Origin: CAZEGV01 sp964511645
Lineage (GTDB): Bacteria; Bacteroidota; Bacteroidia; Cytophagales; JAAEPT01
Assembly (NCBI GenBank): GCA_964511645.1
Contig: CAZEGV010000090.1
Location: 1 to 7,390, forward strand
Length of the DNA stretch: 7,390 nucleotides
Direction of reading: 5' to 3'
The translations under genes and the position numbers were made by a program. How positions within the stretch are numbered: the first letter of the stretch is position 1; each line of letters begins with the position of its first letter. The notes beneath the pieces are model-generated. The model was not told the DNA's origin. It did no database searches and saw nothing but the letters and a program-made list of their open reading frames with translations. Below are positions 1 through 7,390 of this stretch, piece after piece.

Positions 1-2
1 TA

Positions 3-170
3 TTGCAAAAAACAATTCAATCTAAATTAGACTCATATTATAGTTAAACTGGTATAACAGGAGGAGATAGAGGACTTATTAAATATCACTACGAAGGAAT
101 TTTAAATTTAGCAGCTTATAATGTTTCGGATGATTGGATTATCTCTTGGCAGAAAAACTTAAGGTCTTTT
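3..170 (+). pseudogene. Interrupted N-terminal continuation of the large type B T9SS surface protein (runs off the left edge)
   Basis: This stretch is in the same frame as the ORF that follows it and is open except for one TAA at 45-47. After the stop the frame reads on without a break into the GTG at 171. It includes GDRGLIKYHYEG (63-98) and DDWIISWQKN (129-158). These resemble the N-terminal domain common in large Bacteroidota PKD/CHU_C surface proteins, where a GG..G...Y.Y segment precedes a W..SW segment and then the Y..A.LNN..F.C.NSSP.F block found at the start of the downstream ORF. Before the stop, 14 codons are open to the window edge, while the other two forward frames both hit stops there. 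I infer that the real gene starts outside the window and is broken by a nonsense change, or that the TAA is a sequence error. The residues before the stop are too few to prove homology. Confidence 0.6.
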
Positions 171-3100
171 GTGTTGTCAAGTACACTAGCTGACATTGAT
201 CAAGAGCCATACTACACAGAAGCATTAATTAATAATAAAGATTTTTCGTGTAATTCTTCACCTACATTTAATAGTGCTAAAGGACCTATTGTAAGAGCTT
301 GTACCGCTGAGAAAGTTGTATATGCAATGAATCCATCTGAAAAAGATGGAGATAAAATCAGGTATTCTTTTATAAACCCTCGTGCTACACCTAGCGTCAA
401 CACGATTTACAAAAATGGATTTTCGGCAACTAAGCCTGTTGCAATGACTGGTGATTTATCTATTAATAGTAATGGAGACATTACAATTAATGCAACTACT
501 CCAGACCAAAAAGGGATGACAGATATTAAAGTATCAGAATACCGAAACGGGAAATTGGCAGGGTACACTATAAGGGGTATTCAAATATCCACCTTTGATT
601 GCGACAATAAAAAACCTAAATTTTTAGGATTTGAAGGCGGTGAAACAACATTGACAATTTGTGCTGGAGATACATTAACAAATCTTAATAGTATGCTAAA
701 AGGGGTAGATACTGACGGTGATAATGTGAGGTTTAAAATTTTGTCTTTTACGAAAGTAAATGGCAATCCTTCAACTAATCCTTTAAGAGTGTATCCTTAT
801 AGTGATACTGCTCGTCTGTATTTTGATTGGAGAACACAAGGGACAGACACAGGTACTTACATTATTCAAGTATCATTAGAAGACAACGGATGTCCCACCC
901 CTCGATCGGAAGAAGGAGAATATAGGTTAAGAATCATTCCTTTACCATTTTTTGATTTAGGTTTAGACAGAGTCTTGACTTGTACAAACCCTACCATAAT
1001 AGACCCACAAGCAGATATAGCTGAACTACCTGCTCAATACAATTGGACAACGACAACAATCACATCTACTGATACTATAATAAAAAATTTTAGTAATGAT
1101 AAAACACATACTGTCCCAAAATCACAAGCAATAGAATTAACCATAACTGATGCTGTGGGTTGTAGTGCTAGAGATAGTGTATTTATTATTGACCCACTAG
1201 AAAATAAATTAGAGATAAGAAAATTTTGTGATGGTCTCACAACCAATTTGATTGATAGTTCTACAACCGTGCAAGGTAATATCATCAGAAGGAAATGGAC
1301 GGTACAGACATCGGCAAATAATTTTGGAAACGTTCCTTTTGTGACCCATAAATTCCCAGGTGTTGGGGCATATTCTGTAACGTTAGAAGTAGAAAATTCT
1401 GATGGTTGTATTAAAATAGGAAATTATATCATTAATATTTGTGGTAAAAGAGAGTTAGGGATACAATTGAATGACCATTGTAGCAAAAACAATGGCGATC
1501 CTGCTGAGGTTGTTATTATTAGTGATTCTACAGCACTAATACCATATTTATGTAGACCAGTTGAACGTACTTGGACAATCTCTAGGCAAAACACTAGTGG
1601 TGGATTTGACCCGTTAATAATGGGGGACTTAGTTAAATCAACTAGAGATGTTGATTTTGGAACATATAGATATGCATTTCCTGATAGCGGTTATTACAAA
1701 ATAGAGTTAAATACTTTGGGTTTTTCGGGTTGTGTGGATCAAACGGATACAATTGTTAGAATAGACCCTACTCCAGAAATTAATTTATTAGTAAGTGCTA
1801 ATTTTGGTATAAAATGTAACAAGCCTGACACAGTTTTGACAGCTGTAATTAACCCGTTAGCTCAAGGAACTCCGTCCCTTTATTTTAATCAACTTAACCC
1901 AGTGAAGATTAGCGTTAATGATACGTTAAAAGTAACTGCTAATAGCCCTGGGCTTTATACTTTCTACATAGAAGATTCTTTAGGCTGTGAATACACCAAG
2001 TATGTTACAATTGTTCATCCCGCTCGTGCATCTTTTGTGTACGATACAGTTTGTACCATTGGCAACCCAATGAACTTTACAAATAACTCAAGTAGTAGTC
2101 ATGGGATAGTATCATATAAATGGCACTTTGGAGATGGAGACTCATCTGAAGTGAAAGAACCATCACATATTTATGCTGCTTCTGGAGATTATTCTGTAAG
2201 TTTAGAAATTACCGATTCGGCTGAATGTACTTCTAAAATGGAGTATGTTGTTTATAATAAAGTATTAGATACTAACGCTATTTCTTTATTTCCAGATTTG
2301 TTGATTCAAAAAATCTGTGTAAACGACCTAGTACAGGTAACATCCCCGAAATTAGATGGGATTCGTACAGTAGATACTATTGCTTGGAACTTAGGTAATG
2401 GAACAAATTGGCAATTCTACTATAATCAATTTTTTCCACTTACTCCTAAATTTGTGTCAGCAGGTTACGAACAAGTATTTAAATTCCAAAAAGCAGATAC
2501 GATTAATATTCAAAATTATGTAGTCTATAATGCCCACCCATCAGTGCATAGCCATTCATGTAAGAGAATTTTTGATTATCAAGAAGAAATTATTGTTGCA
2601 CCAGCATTTAATGGAGACATTCAAGACAACAAACTTTGTGTAGGGGATACTTCTGAGTTTGTTTTTGTAAGAAATGTCAATGATACTATTCCTGTAGTGA
2701 GTTGGGATTGGAAATTTTATGAATTTAGCAATTTCATTCCTTATGACAGTACAAAAAAAGAAATTCCAAAAATTTATACTTCTGAGAATTTAATTTCTAA
2801 CGGAAACAATAGGATTAAAGTAAGATTAAGAGCAATAGATACATTAGGCTGTGTATTTGATAATTATATAGAACTAGGAAAAATTAATGATCGTAGAGCA
2901 AGTTTTACCATATTAGAAATTCCAAAAGGTTGGGTAGACTATACAGGACATTGTGTTTCTACTCCGATTAATATCAACCTACACTCTGATAAAGATGCTG
3001 ATACCGAAGGTTTTTATCTTGTAGATGGTTTAACATTAGACACATTAATTAGTTCACCATTTAATAGTACTCCAGGCACTACAAAGATAGGACAAGTGTC

Positions 3101-4004
3101 TCATACATTTAAGCATCAAGGTGGTGCTCAGCCATTATTATTATACAAATTTTATGAATTAGAAGATGAGAAAGGTAGAATTAAAGAATGTCGTTCGGTA
3201 CTAGATACAGTAATTAATTTATCATACAGACCTAATGTAGATGTTACGGCAAACCCTGTTTGTGCTCGAAATGAAAAAGTAACACTTAATAATAATACTA
3301 CAATACAAGAAGGATCAATAGAATCTTATACTTGGTATATTGGTAATGATGTATATGAAGAGATAAACCCTACTGTTACTTTTCCAGAAGGGGGTAACTA
3401 TCCTTTTGTAGTCAAGACAGTAACTGACACAGGTTGTGTGGCTTTTGATACAATTATTAATATTTATGTAAAACACACACCTACTGCTAAGTTCAATATA
3501 GATGGAGACATTATAGAAGCATTTACAGTACTTGATTTTATAGACCTATCAATTTATGATGGAAGTCCTGCTGACTCATCTTGGTATGACTACGGAGATG
3601 GAACAAAAGAAATTGGTTTTAACACTAGCCATACTTATGATGAAGTTAAAATCTATCAAGTAGAACATGTAGTTAAAAACTTAGAAGGCTGTAAAGACAC
3701 TGTAAGAGGTCCTGCCGACTTGAATACTTATTTGGATATACCTAACGCTTTCTCGCCTAACGGAGATAATAACAATGATGAGCTAGGACTTATTTATAAA
3801 GCTATTTATGAATTATATGAGTATAAAATTTATAATAGATGGGGACAAGTAGTTTTTGATGGAGGGAGTGATCTTAGTCAAACATGGGACGGTACTTTTA
3901 ATGGGGAGTTACAGCCATTTGGAGTTTATATCGTACACGTCAAGGCATTAGGTGCTTACGGGATAGAACATAACATAAAGAAAAACATAACATTGATTAA
4001 ATAA
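171..4004 (+). CDS. Large PKD/Ig-like repeat surface protein with type B T9SS sorting domain (gliding-motility C-terminal family); 5' end uncertain
   Basis: This is probably a secreted, cell-surface adhesin-like protein exported by the type IX system. Counting from the GTG at 171 it has 1277 residues. Residues 1-150 are the remainder of a conserved N-terminal domain (NSSPTF block at 29-34). Residues 151-1185 form a chain of about eleven Ig/PKD-like modules; the clear PKD signatures are WHFGDGD (651-657) and WYDYGDG (1138-1144), with weaker ones at 739-744 and 1055. Residues 1190-1277 are a type B C-terminal domain with NAFSPNGD (1192-1199), a YNRWGQVVF motif, a WDG..NG motif and the end KKNITLIK. 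The GTG start is doubtful: the product would lack a signal peptide, which T9SS substrates need, and family-like sequence continues upstream past it to an in-frame TAA at 45-47. The ligand or enzymatic role is unknown; no catalytic domain was recognised. The stop overlaps the start of the SprF-like gene, so the two are probably translated together. Confidence 0.85.
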   Translation: MLSSTLADIDQEPYYTEALINNKDFSCNSSPTFNSAKGPIVRACTAEKVVYAMNPSEKDGDKIRYSFINPRATPSVNTIYKNGFSATKPVAMTGDLSINSNGDITINATTPDQKGMTDIKVSEYRNGKLAGYTIRGIQISTFDCDNKKPKFLGFEGGETTLTICAGDTLTNLNSMLKGVDTDGDNVRFKILSFTKVNGNPSTNPLRVYPYSDTARLYFDWRTQGTDTGTYIIQVSLEDNGCPTPRSEEGEYRLRIIPLPFFDLGLDRVLTCTNPTIIDPQADIAELPAQYNWTTTTITSTDTIIKNFSNDKTHTVPKSQAIELTITDAVGCSARDSVFIIDPLENKLEIRKFCDGLTTNLIDSSTTVQGNIIRRKWTVQTSANNFGNVPFVTHKFPGVGAYSVTLEVENSDGCIKIGNYIINICGKRELGIQLNDHCSKNNGDPAEVVIISDSTALIPYLCRPVERTWTISRQNTSGGFDPLIMGDLVKSTRDVDFGTYRYAFPDSGYYKIELNTLGFSGCVDQTDTIVRIDPTPEINLLVSANFGIKCNKPDTVLTAVINPLAQGTPSLYFNQLNPVKISVNDTLKVTANSPGLYTFYIEDSLGCEYTKYVTIVHPARASFVYDTVCTIGNPMNFTNNSSSSHGIVSYKWHFGDGDSSEVKEPSHIYAASGDYSVSLEITDSAECTSKMEYVVYNKVLDTNAISLFPDLLIQKICVNDLVQVTSPKLDGIRTVDTIAWNLGNGTNWQFYYNQFFPLTPKFVSAGYEQVFKFQKADTINIQNYVVYNAHPSVHSHSCKRIFDYQEEIIVAPAFNGDIQDNKLCVGDTSEFVFVRNVNDTIPVVSWDWKFYEFSNFIPYDSTKKEIPKIYTSENLISNGNNRIKVRLRAIDTLGCVFDNYIELGKINDRRASFTILEIPKGWVDYTGHCVSTPININLHSDKDADTEGFYLVDGLTLDTLISSPFNSTPGTTKIGQVSHTFKHQGGAQPLLLYKFYELEDEKGRIKECRSVLDTVINLSYRPNVDVTANPVCARNEKVTLNNNTTIQEGSIESYTWYIGNDVYEEINPTVTFPEGGNYPFVVKTVTDTGCVAFDTIINIYVKHTPTAKFNIDGDIIEAFTVLDFIDLSIYDGSPADSSWYDYGDGTKEIGFNTSHTYDEVKIYQVEHVVKNLEGCKDTVRGPADLNTYLDIPNAFSPNGDNNNDELGLIYKAIYELYEYKIYNRWGQVVFDGGSDLSQTWDGTFNGELQPFGVYIVHVKALGAYGIEHNIKKNITLIK
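579..3719 (+). repeat. Array of about eleven divergent Ig/PKD-like modules, protein level, with paired cysteines
   Basis: The modules are recognisable only in translation; the DNA is too diverged to count as a tandem repeat. Most begin with a cysteine a few residues into the module and end with a D..GC-like motif. Candidate pairs, numbered from the GTG at 171, are 164/241, 271/331, 353/413, 437/521, 549/606, 628/686, 716/797, 823/894, 928/1007 and 1031/1089. The eleventh module ends at C1174 and has no opening cysteine. Spacing within pairs is 57 to 84 residues. Only the modules around 651 and 1138 have the full W..GDG PKD signature; the others are assigned from position and pattern, so their exact borders are uncertain. 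Confidence 0.6.
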
Positions 4005-4006
4005 TG
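4002..4006 (+). other. TAATG stop/start overlap between the surface protein and SprF-like genes
   Basis: The last A of the TAA stop (4002-4004) is the first base of the ATG of the next gene (4004-4006). The 20 bases before the ATG are A/T-rich and contain no Shine-Dalgarno-like sequence. The arrangement suggests that ribosomes finishing the first gene re-initiate on the second. Coupling is inferred from the layout. Confidence 0.75.
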
Positions 4007-5038
4007 AGAAGGCTTTTAATATTTATAGCTGTTTTATCGGCATTTTCGGCTAGTGCACAAGATTATCATTTCTCTCAATTTTATGCTAATAAAATGATGT
4101 TAAACCCTGCCCTAACAGGAAGGTTTAACGAAGACTATCGTTTGTCTTTGATTCACAGGAATCAGTGGAGAGGAATTGATGCGTCATTTAATTCTACATC
4201 TGTTGGGGGTGAAATTAACCTGAGAGAAGGAATCCTTAAAGATGATAAAGTAGGGATTGGGATTTATGCTTATAATGACCAACTAGGAGAAAAAGTAATT
4301 GTTAATAATTCGGTATATTTGAGTACTGCTTATCATCACTTTTTAGATCATTCACGTCGTCATAATTTATCTGGAGGAGCTCAGTTTGGTTATACTAACA
4401 AAAAATTAGATGGTAGTTCATTGACTTTTGGGAATCAATACCAATCATTTTCATATAACCCAAGCCTTTCTCATAATGAAGACTTAACTAAACTTAATAA
4501 TGGTTATATTGATATACAAGCAGGATTGGCGTATTCATTTTTATTAAGTGATAAATGGAATTTATCTACTGGGGTTTCCCTCTATGATATTACTACGCCT
4601 AGAGAATCTTCAATTGATAGCCTAGACAATGAGTTGAGCTCACGATACGTATGGCATGCAGGAGCTTCGTATAAGTTGAATTCTACAATCACACTTTATC
4701 CTAAAATATTATATGTAACCCAAGCAAAAGCACACGACCTTAATTTTGGCTTAAACATGGGTTATGATTTACATACAAAAACACCATTAGTAATATATGT
4801 AGGAGCTTGGATACGTCCTCAAGATGCAGTAATAGGATTGATAGGAGCTAAAATCAAAAACAATTTAGAGATTAAATTTAGCCATGATTTTACAACATCA
4901 TCTTTACGACAAGTAAATGATGTAGAAGGGTTTAAGCATTCGGGAAGACCAAGTGCTTATGAAATCAGTATTACCTATACAGGTTTATTAAATAGAGCTA
5001 CTCCTCACGAATACACAGTTCCTTGCGGAATATTTTAA
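4004..5038 (+). CDS. PorP/SprF-family type IX secretion outer-membrane protein
   Basis: A predicted outer-membrane beta-barrel of 344 residues, close to the usual PorP/SprF length. It begins with a signal peptide: positive MRR, a hydrophobic core, then A16-S17-A18 before Q19 as the likely signal peptidase I site. The mature N-terminus has the family hallmark FSQFY (23-27) followed by NPALTG (34-39), then a Gly- and aromatic-rich series of alternating strands. It ends in a terminal phenylalanine (VPCGIF), as expected for a barrel recognised by the BAM machinery. The ATG at 4004 is supported by the signal peptide. SprF of Flavobacterium johnsoniae is needed for the large adhesin SprB, which has a type B domain, and paralogues commonly sit beside type B substrates. 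By analogy this one probably serves the protein encoded just upstream. It could instead be the core PorP, but no other core T9SS genes (porK/L/M/N, gld) lie here, so no gene symbol is given. Confidence 0.93.
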   Translation: MRRLLIFIAVLSAFSASAQDYHFSQFYANKMMLNPALTGRFNEDYRLSLIHRNQWRGIDASFNSTSVGGEINLREGILKDDKVGIGIYAYNDQLGEKVIVNNSVYLSTAYHHFLDHSRRHNLSGGAQFGYTNKKLDGSSLTFGNQYQSFSYNPSLSHNEDLTKLNNGYIDIQAGLAYSFLLSDKWNLSTGVSLYDITTPRESSIDSLDNELSSRYVWHAGASYKLNSTITLYPKILYVTQAKAHDLNFGLNMGYDLHTKTPLVIYVGAWIRPQDAVIGLIGAKIKNNLEIKFSHDFTTSSLRQVNDVEGFKHSGRPSAYEISITYTGLLNRATPHEYTVPCGIF

Positions 5039-5047
5039 AGATTAATA

Positions 5048-7258
5048 ATGAAGAAGATAAGCACATTTGTTTTTATAGTTGGGTTTTCGGTATTGTCTTA
5101 TGCTCAGCATTATGGTATTGTATCCAAATCACAGTGGACGTCATATAAAAAAGCTACAGCTTTAATCAAGAAGCATAGTTATTATAATGCCATTGATTTA
5201 TTGTATGATTTGACGGATTCATTACCAGATAATGATCGGGTGAATTACACATTAGGAAAAACATATTTAGCCACTAGAGATTATAAAAATGCAGAGCTTT
5301 GGCTCAAGAAAGTGGCAGAAACCCAAACCAAGGAAGCAGAGTATCCAAGATCTGTTTATGAATATGCCCAAGCCTTACATATGCAAGGCAAGTACCATGT
5401 AGCCAAGACGCAATACTTTAGATTTTTGAGAATTAAAGCCCGAAATAAAAACATCAAAACACTTCAGAAGGTAACACGCACACATATCTCTTCGTGTAAT
5501 TGGGCAATTATTGAACTTCAAGAGGATCCTCAATATGTAAAGATAGACTTACTTAAAGGAGATGTTAACCATAGTTATACGGATTTTTCTCCAATGGCAT
5601 TAGCAGATGATCATTTAATTTTTGCTTCATTAAGAGCAGATACAATTTTGAGTGTAGGAGCAGATTTTCAGCCAAAATATAATGTTAATCTATACGAAAC
5701 CTATAAAGAGGGGGGTGTTTGGGAAGAACCATCCAAATTGATATATGCAAACTTGCCTTATCAAAACACAGCAAACGGGGCTTATAACCCTGATAGTTCT
5801 AGGTTTTACTTTACACAATGTTTTTTTAATAGAGATCATCAAATACAGTGTCACATTCATTATGCAGAGCGTGTAGCAGAAGGGAAATATGAAGGTAATC
5901 ATAAGGTGCACAGTCATATTAATAGTACACCATCAACTAGCACTCAACCAACATTTCAAAAATATGTAAAAGGAAGAGGAAGAAAGAAAAAAGAAATTAC
6001 TGTGATGTATTTTGTGTCCAATAGAGTTGGAGGAGTTGGAGGAATGGATATTTGGTATACTACAGTAAATGAAAAAGGAAAATTCTCAGCACCAGTAAAT
6101 TGTAAGAGAATCAATACTGCACTAGATGAAGTGTCGCCATATTATGATACTGAAAAAGGAAAATTATATTATAGCTCTAACCTTCGCAAAGGTTTTGGTG
6201 GCTTTGATGTCTTTGCAGTAAAAGGCACTCAAAAAAGATGGAGAACAGTCGAGAATATTGGACGACCATATAATACTTCTTATGATGACGTGTATTTTGT
6301 GCCATCCAAAGACAGTAGCAAACTAAAAGTAGAACATGGGTTTTTAGTTTCCAATAGACCTGGTGGCCATTCGCTCAAAAGTGAAACTTGTTGCGATGAT
6401 ATTTATTCATTTGAAGAGTATATTCCTAAACACGTTTGGGTAGAGGGGGTTGTTACAGAGCTTCACAAAGTACCAGATACCAACCAAGTAGTCAACGCCA
6501 TTACAAGTATTGATTCTATAGCTATTGAACCTGTAGAAATAGAAGTTGCTGACACACTGAACAATGTGAAAATTGGCTATGTTCAAAAACGATATGCCAA
6601 CTCATGGGAAGATGGAGATTATAGTGGTTTTACCGATAAAATCGTATGGAATGACAGCCTCAACAAAGGAGGTTATGGTTTTGATTTAATCAAAGAAAAA
6701 GAATACCTAATGGTTGTAGATAAGGGGAATGGTAGCCCAGCAGAGCTAATTAATTTAGATTCGGTAATTCGTAAATCAAACACTGATAGAATCGTTTATA
6801 ACATGACTGCTCCACGATACGTGCATGTTGATACAGTTGCAGAGGCAGTAGAAAAAATTGAGACGAAAGAAATTAAGGTATTAACACTTGATGTTACGAA
6901 AAAAGAGCTCAAAGAAAATAAAACGTTCTTACTTGAAAACATGTATTATGATGTCAATAAAGACCAGTTACAAAATCGGTCTGTGCCATCTATAGAATTA
7001 TTATTATCCGTAATGGAAGCTCATCCAAGTATTAGGGTTGAAATAGCAGGACATACAGATAGCGATGGTACAGATGAGTATAATGAAGATTTATCTCAGC
7101 GTAGAGCCGAAACAGTAAGAAATTATCTAATCAAACACGGGATTACGGCAACTAGGCTAGTAGCCAAAGGTTATGGTGAGTCTAAACCCACAGCAACCAA
7201 TAAAACTGTAGCAGGTCGTCAGAAAAATAGACGTACAGAGATTACGATTTTAAACTAA
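5048..7258 (+). CDS. PorE-like OmpA-family protein: TPR, PD40 beta-propeller, carboxypeptidase-regulatory-like and OmpA C-terminal domains
   Basis: A periplasmic or outer-membrane-associated peptidoglycan-binding protein of 736 residues. The signal peptide has its likely cut after S17-Y18-A19, before Q20. TPR-like helices cover about 34-135 (for example YKNAELWLKKV, 79-89). A PD40/WD40-like propeller covers about 178-458, with repeats marked by DFSP (179-182), SNRVGGVGGMDIW (from 324), SSNLRKGFGGFDVF (from 376), SNRPGG (from 435) and CCDDIY (from 448). A carboxypeptidase-regulatory-like region covers about 462-600, with GYGFDLIKEKEY near 542-553. The OmpA C-terminal domain covers 627-736, with GHTD (668-671) and LSQRRA (682-687). 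D671 and R686 match in type and spacing the Asp/Arg pair that binds diaminopimelate in OmpA domains. This order is that of PorE, which links the T9SS to peptidoglycan. The gene lies 9 bp after the SprF-like gene, so it is probably co-transcribed. Whether it is the core PorE or a paralogue dedicated to this substrate cannot be told. Confidence 0.92.
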   Translation: MKKISTFVFIVGFSVLSYAQHYGIVSKSQWTSYKKATALIKKHSYYNAIDLLYDLTDSLPDNDRVNYTLGKTYLATRDYKNAELWLKKVAETQTKEAEYPRSVYEYAQALHMQGKYHVAKTQYFRFLRIKARNKNIKTLQKVTRTHISSCNWAIIELQEDPQYVKIDLLKGDVNHSYTDFSPMALADDHLIFASLRADTILSVGADFQPKYNVNLYETYKEGGVWEEPSKLIYANLPYQNTANGAYNPDSSRFYFTQCFFNRDHQIQCHIHYAERVAEGKYEGNHKVHSHINSTPSTSTQPTFQKYVKGRGRKKKEITVMYFVSNRVGGVGGMDIWYTTVNEKGKFSAPVNCKRINTALDEVSPYYDTEKGKLYYSSNLRKGFGGFDVFAVKGTQKRWRTVENIGRPYNTSYDDVYFVPSKDSSKLKVEHGFLVSNRPGGHSLKSETCCDDIYSFEEYIPKHVWVEGVVTELHKVPDTNQVVNAITSIDSIAIEPVEIEVADTLNNVKIGYVQKRYANSWEDGDYSGFTDKIVWNDSLNKGGYGFDLIKEKEYLMVVDKGNGSPAELINLDSVIRKSNTDRIVYNMTAPRYVHVDTVAEAVEKIETKEIKVLTLDVTKKELKENKTFLLENMYYDVNKDQLQNRSVPSIELLLSVMEAHPSIRVEIAGHTDSDGTDEYNEDLSQRRAETVRNYLIKHGITATRLVAKGYGESKPTATNKTVAGRQKNRRTEITILN

Positions 7259-7349
7259 TATCTCACTTAATAATAATGTGAAATTTGGGTGTGCTAGTAT
7301 TTTCAATTGTAAAACAGAATAAAATTGGTTTTTCTAATTAAAGCCAACG

Positions 7350-7390
7350 ACCCGCTAAACGTAGTTACGTTCTGGGTTTTTTATTTTTTT
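7350..7390 (+). terminator. Rho-independent terminator of the three-gene operon
   Basis: An inverted repeat runs from 7350 to 7377. The outer stem pairs ACCCG (7350-7354) with TGGGT (7373-7377), including one G-T pair. A small asymmetric internal loop follows, then an inner stem AACGT (7358-7362) with ACGTT (7367-7371) closed by an AGTT loop. A T-rich run broken by one A follows to the window end. It lies about 90 bases after the OmpA-like stop. The stretch 7259-7349 between them shows no gene. Confidence 0.88.

Noticed and set aside
160..173. AAGG-like sequence before the GTG at 171 as a ribosome binding site marking a true start
   Set aside because: The match is minimal, Bacteroidota rarely depend on Shine-Dalgarno sites, and the coding frame with family-like residues continues upstream through it.
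212..1285. Three antisense ORFs at 212-403, 581-766 and 1034-1285
   Set aside because: They lie wholly inside the large surface-protein gene on the opposite strand, are 61 to 83 codons long, resemble no known family and have no promoter or ribosome site. They are shadows of the sense gene.
5690..5917. Antisense ORF of 75 codons within the OmpA-like gene
   Set aside because: It overlaps the beta-propeller coding region, which is clearly real. The hydrophobic and cysteine-rich look is what the reverse complement of this AT-rich coding sequence gives.
6026..6043. Perfect 9-base tandem duplication, gttggagga twice
   Set aside because: It encodes VGGVGG in the GG.GG.DI motif that recurs in PD40-type propellers of this family, so protein constraint is a sufficient explanation.
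7263..7281. Small inverted repeat TCAC/GTGA just after the OmpA-like stop
   Set aside because: The stem is only four base pairs with an 11-base loop and no T-run after it. The much stronger hairpin at 7350-7377 explains termination.

Overview
The window comes from an AT-rich member of the Bacteroidota, most likely a flavobacterium- or Cytophaga-like organism with a type IX secretion system (T9SS). This rests on gene content: a large multi-domain surface protein with a type B T9SS sorting domain, a PorP/SprF-family outer-membrane protein and a PorE-like OmpA protein. None of the three genes has a convincing Shine-Dalgarno site, which is normal for this phylum.

Layout, all on the + strand. Positions 1-170 hold the same reading frame as the first gene and look like more of its N-terminal domain, but an in-frame TAA at 45-47 interrupts it. 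Positions 171-4004 hold the long open part of that gene: the rest of a conserved N-terminal domain, about eleven Ig/PKD-like modules, then the C-terminal sorting domain. Positions 4004-5038 hold the PorP/SprF-family gene, whose ATG shares one base with the preceding TAA stop. Positions 5048-7258 hold the OmpA-family gene after a 9-bp gap. The last 132 bases carry no gene and end in a strong intrinsic terminator at 7350-7390.

The three genes read as one operon. Known biology of such sets suggests that the large protein crosses the outer membrane through the T9SS, using its type B C-terminal domain. The neighbouring SprF-like protein is its likely cognate outer-membrane partner. The OmpA-like protein would tie the complex to peptidoglycan. 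The pairing of these particular proteins is inferred from adjacency.

This is a recognisable kind of locus, not a new system. The points most worth a second look are the interrupted 5' end of the large gene, which leaves the ORF without a signal peptide, and the regular pairing of cysteines along its repeat modules. No RNA gene, CRISPR array, insertion sequence or integration site was seen.
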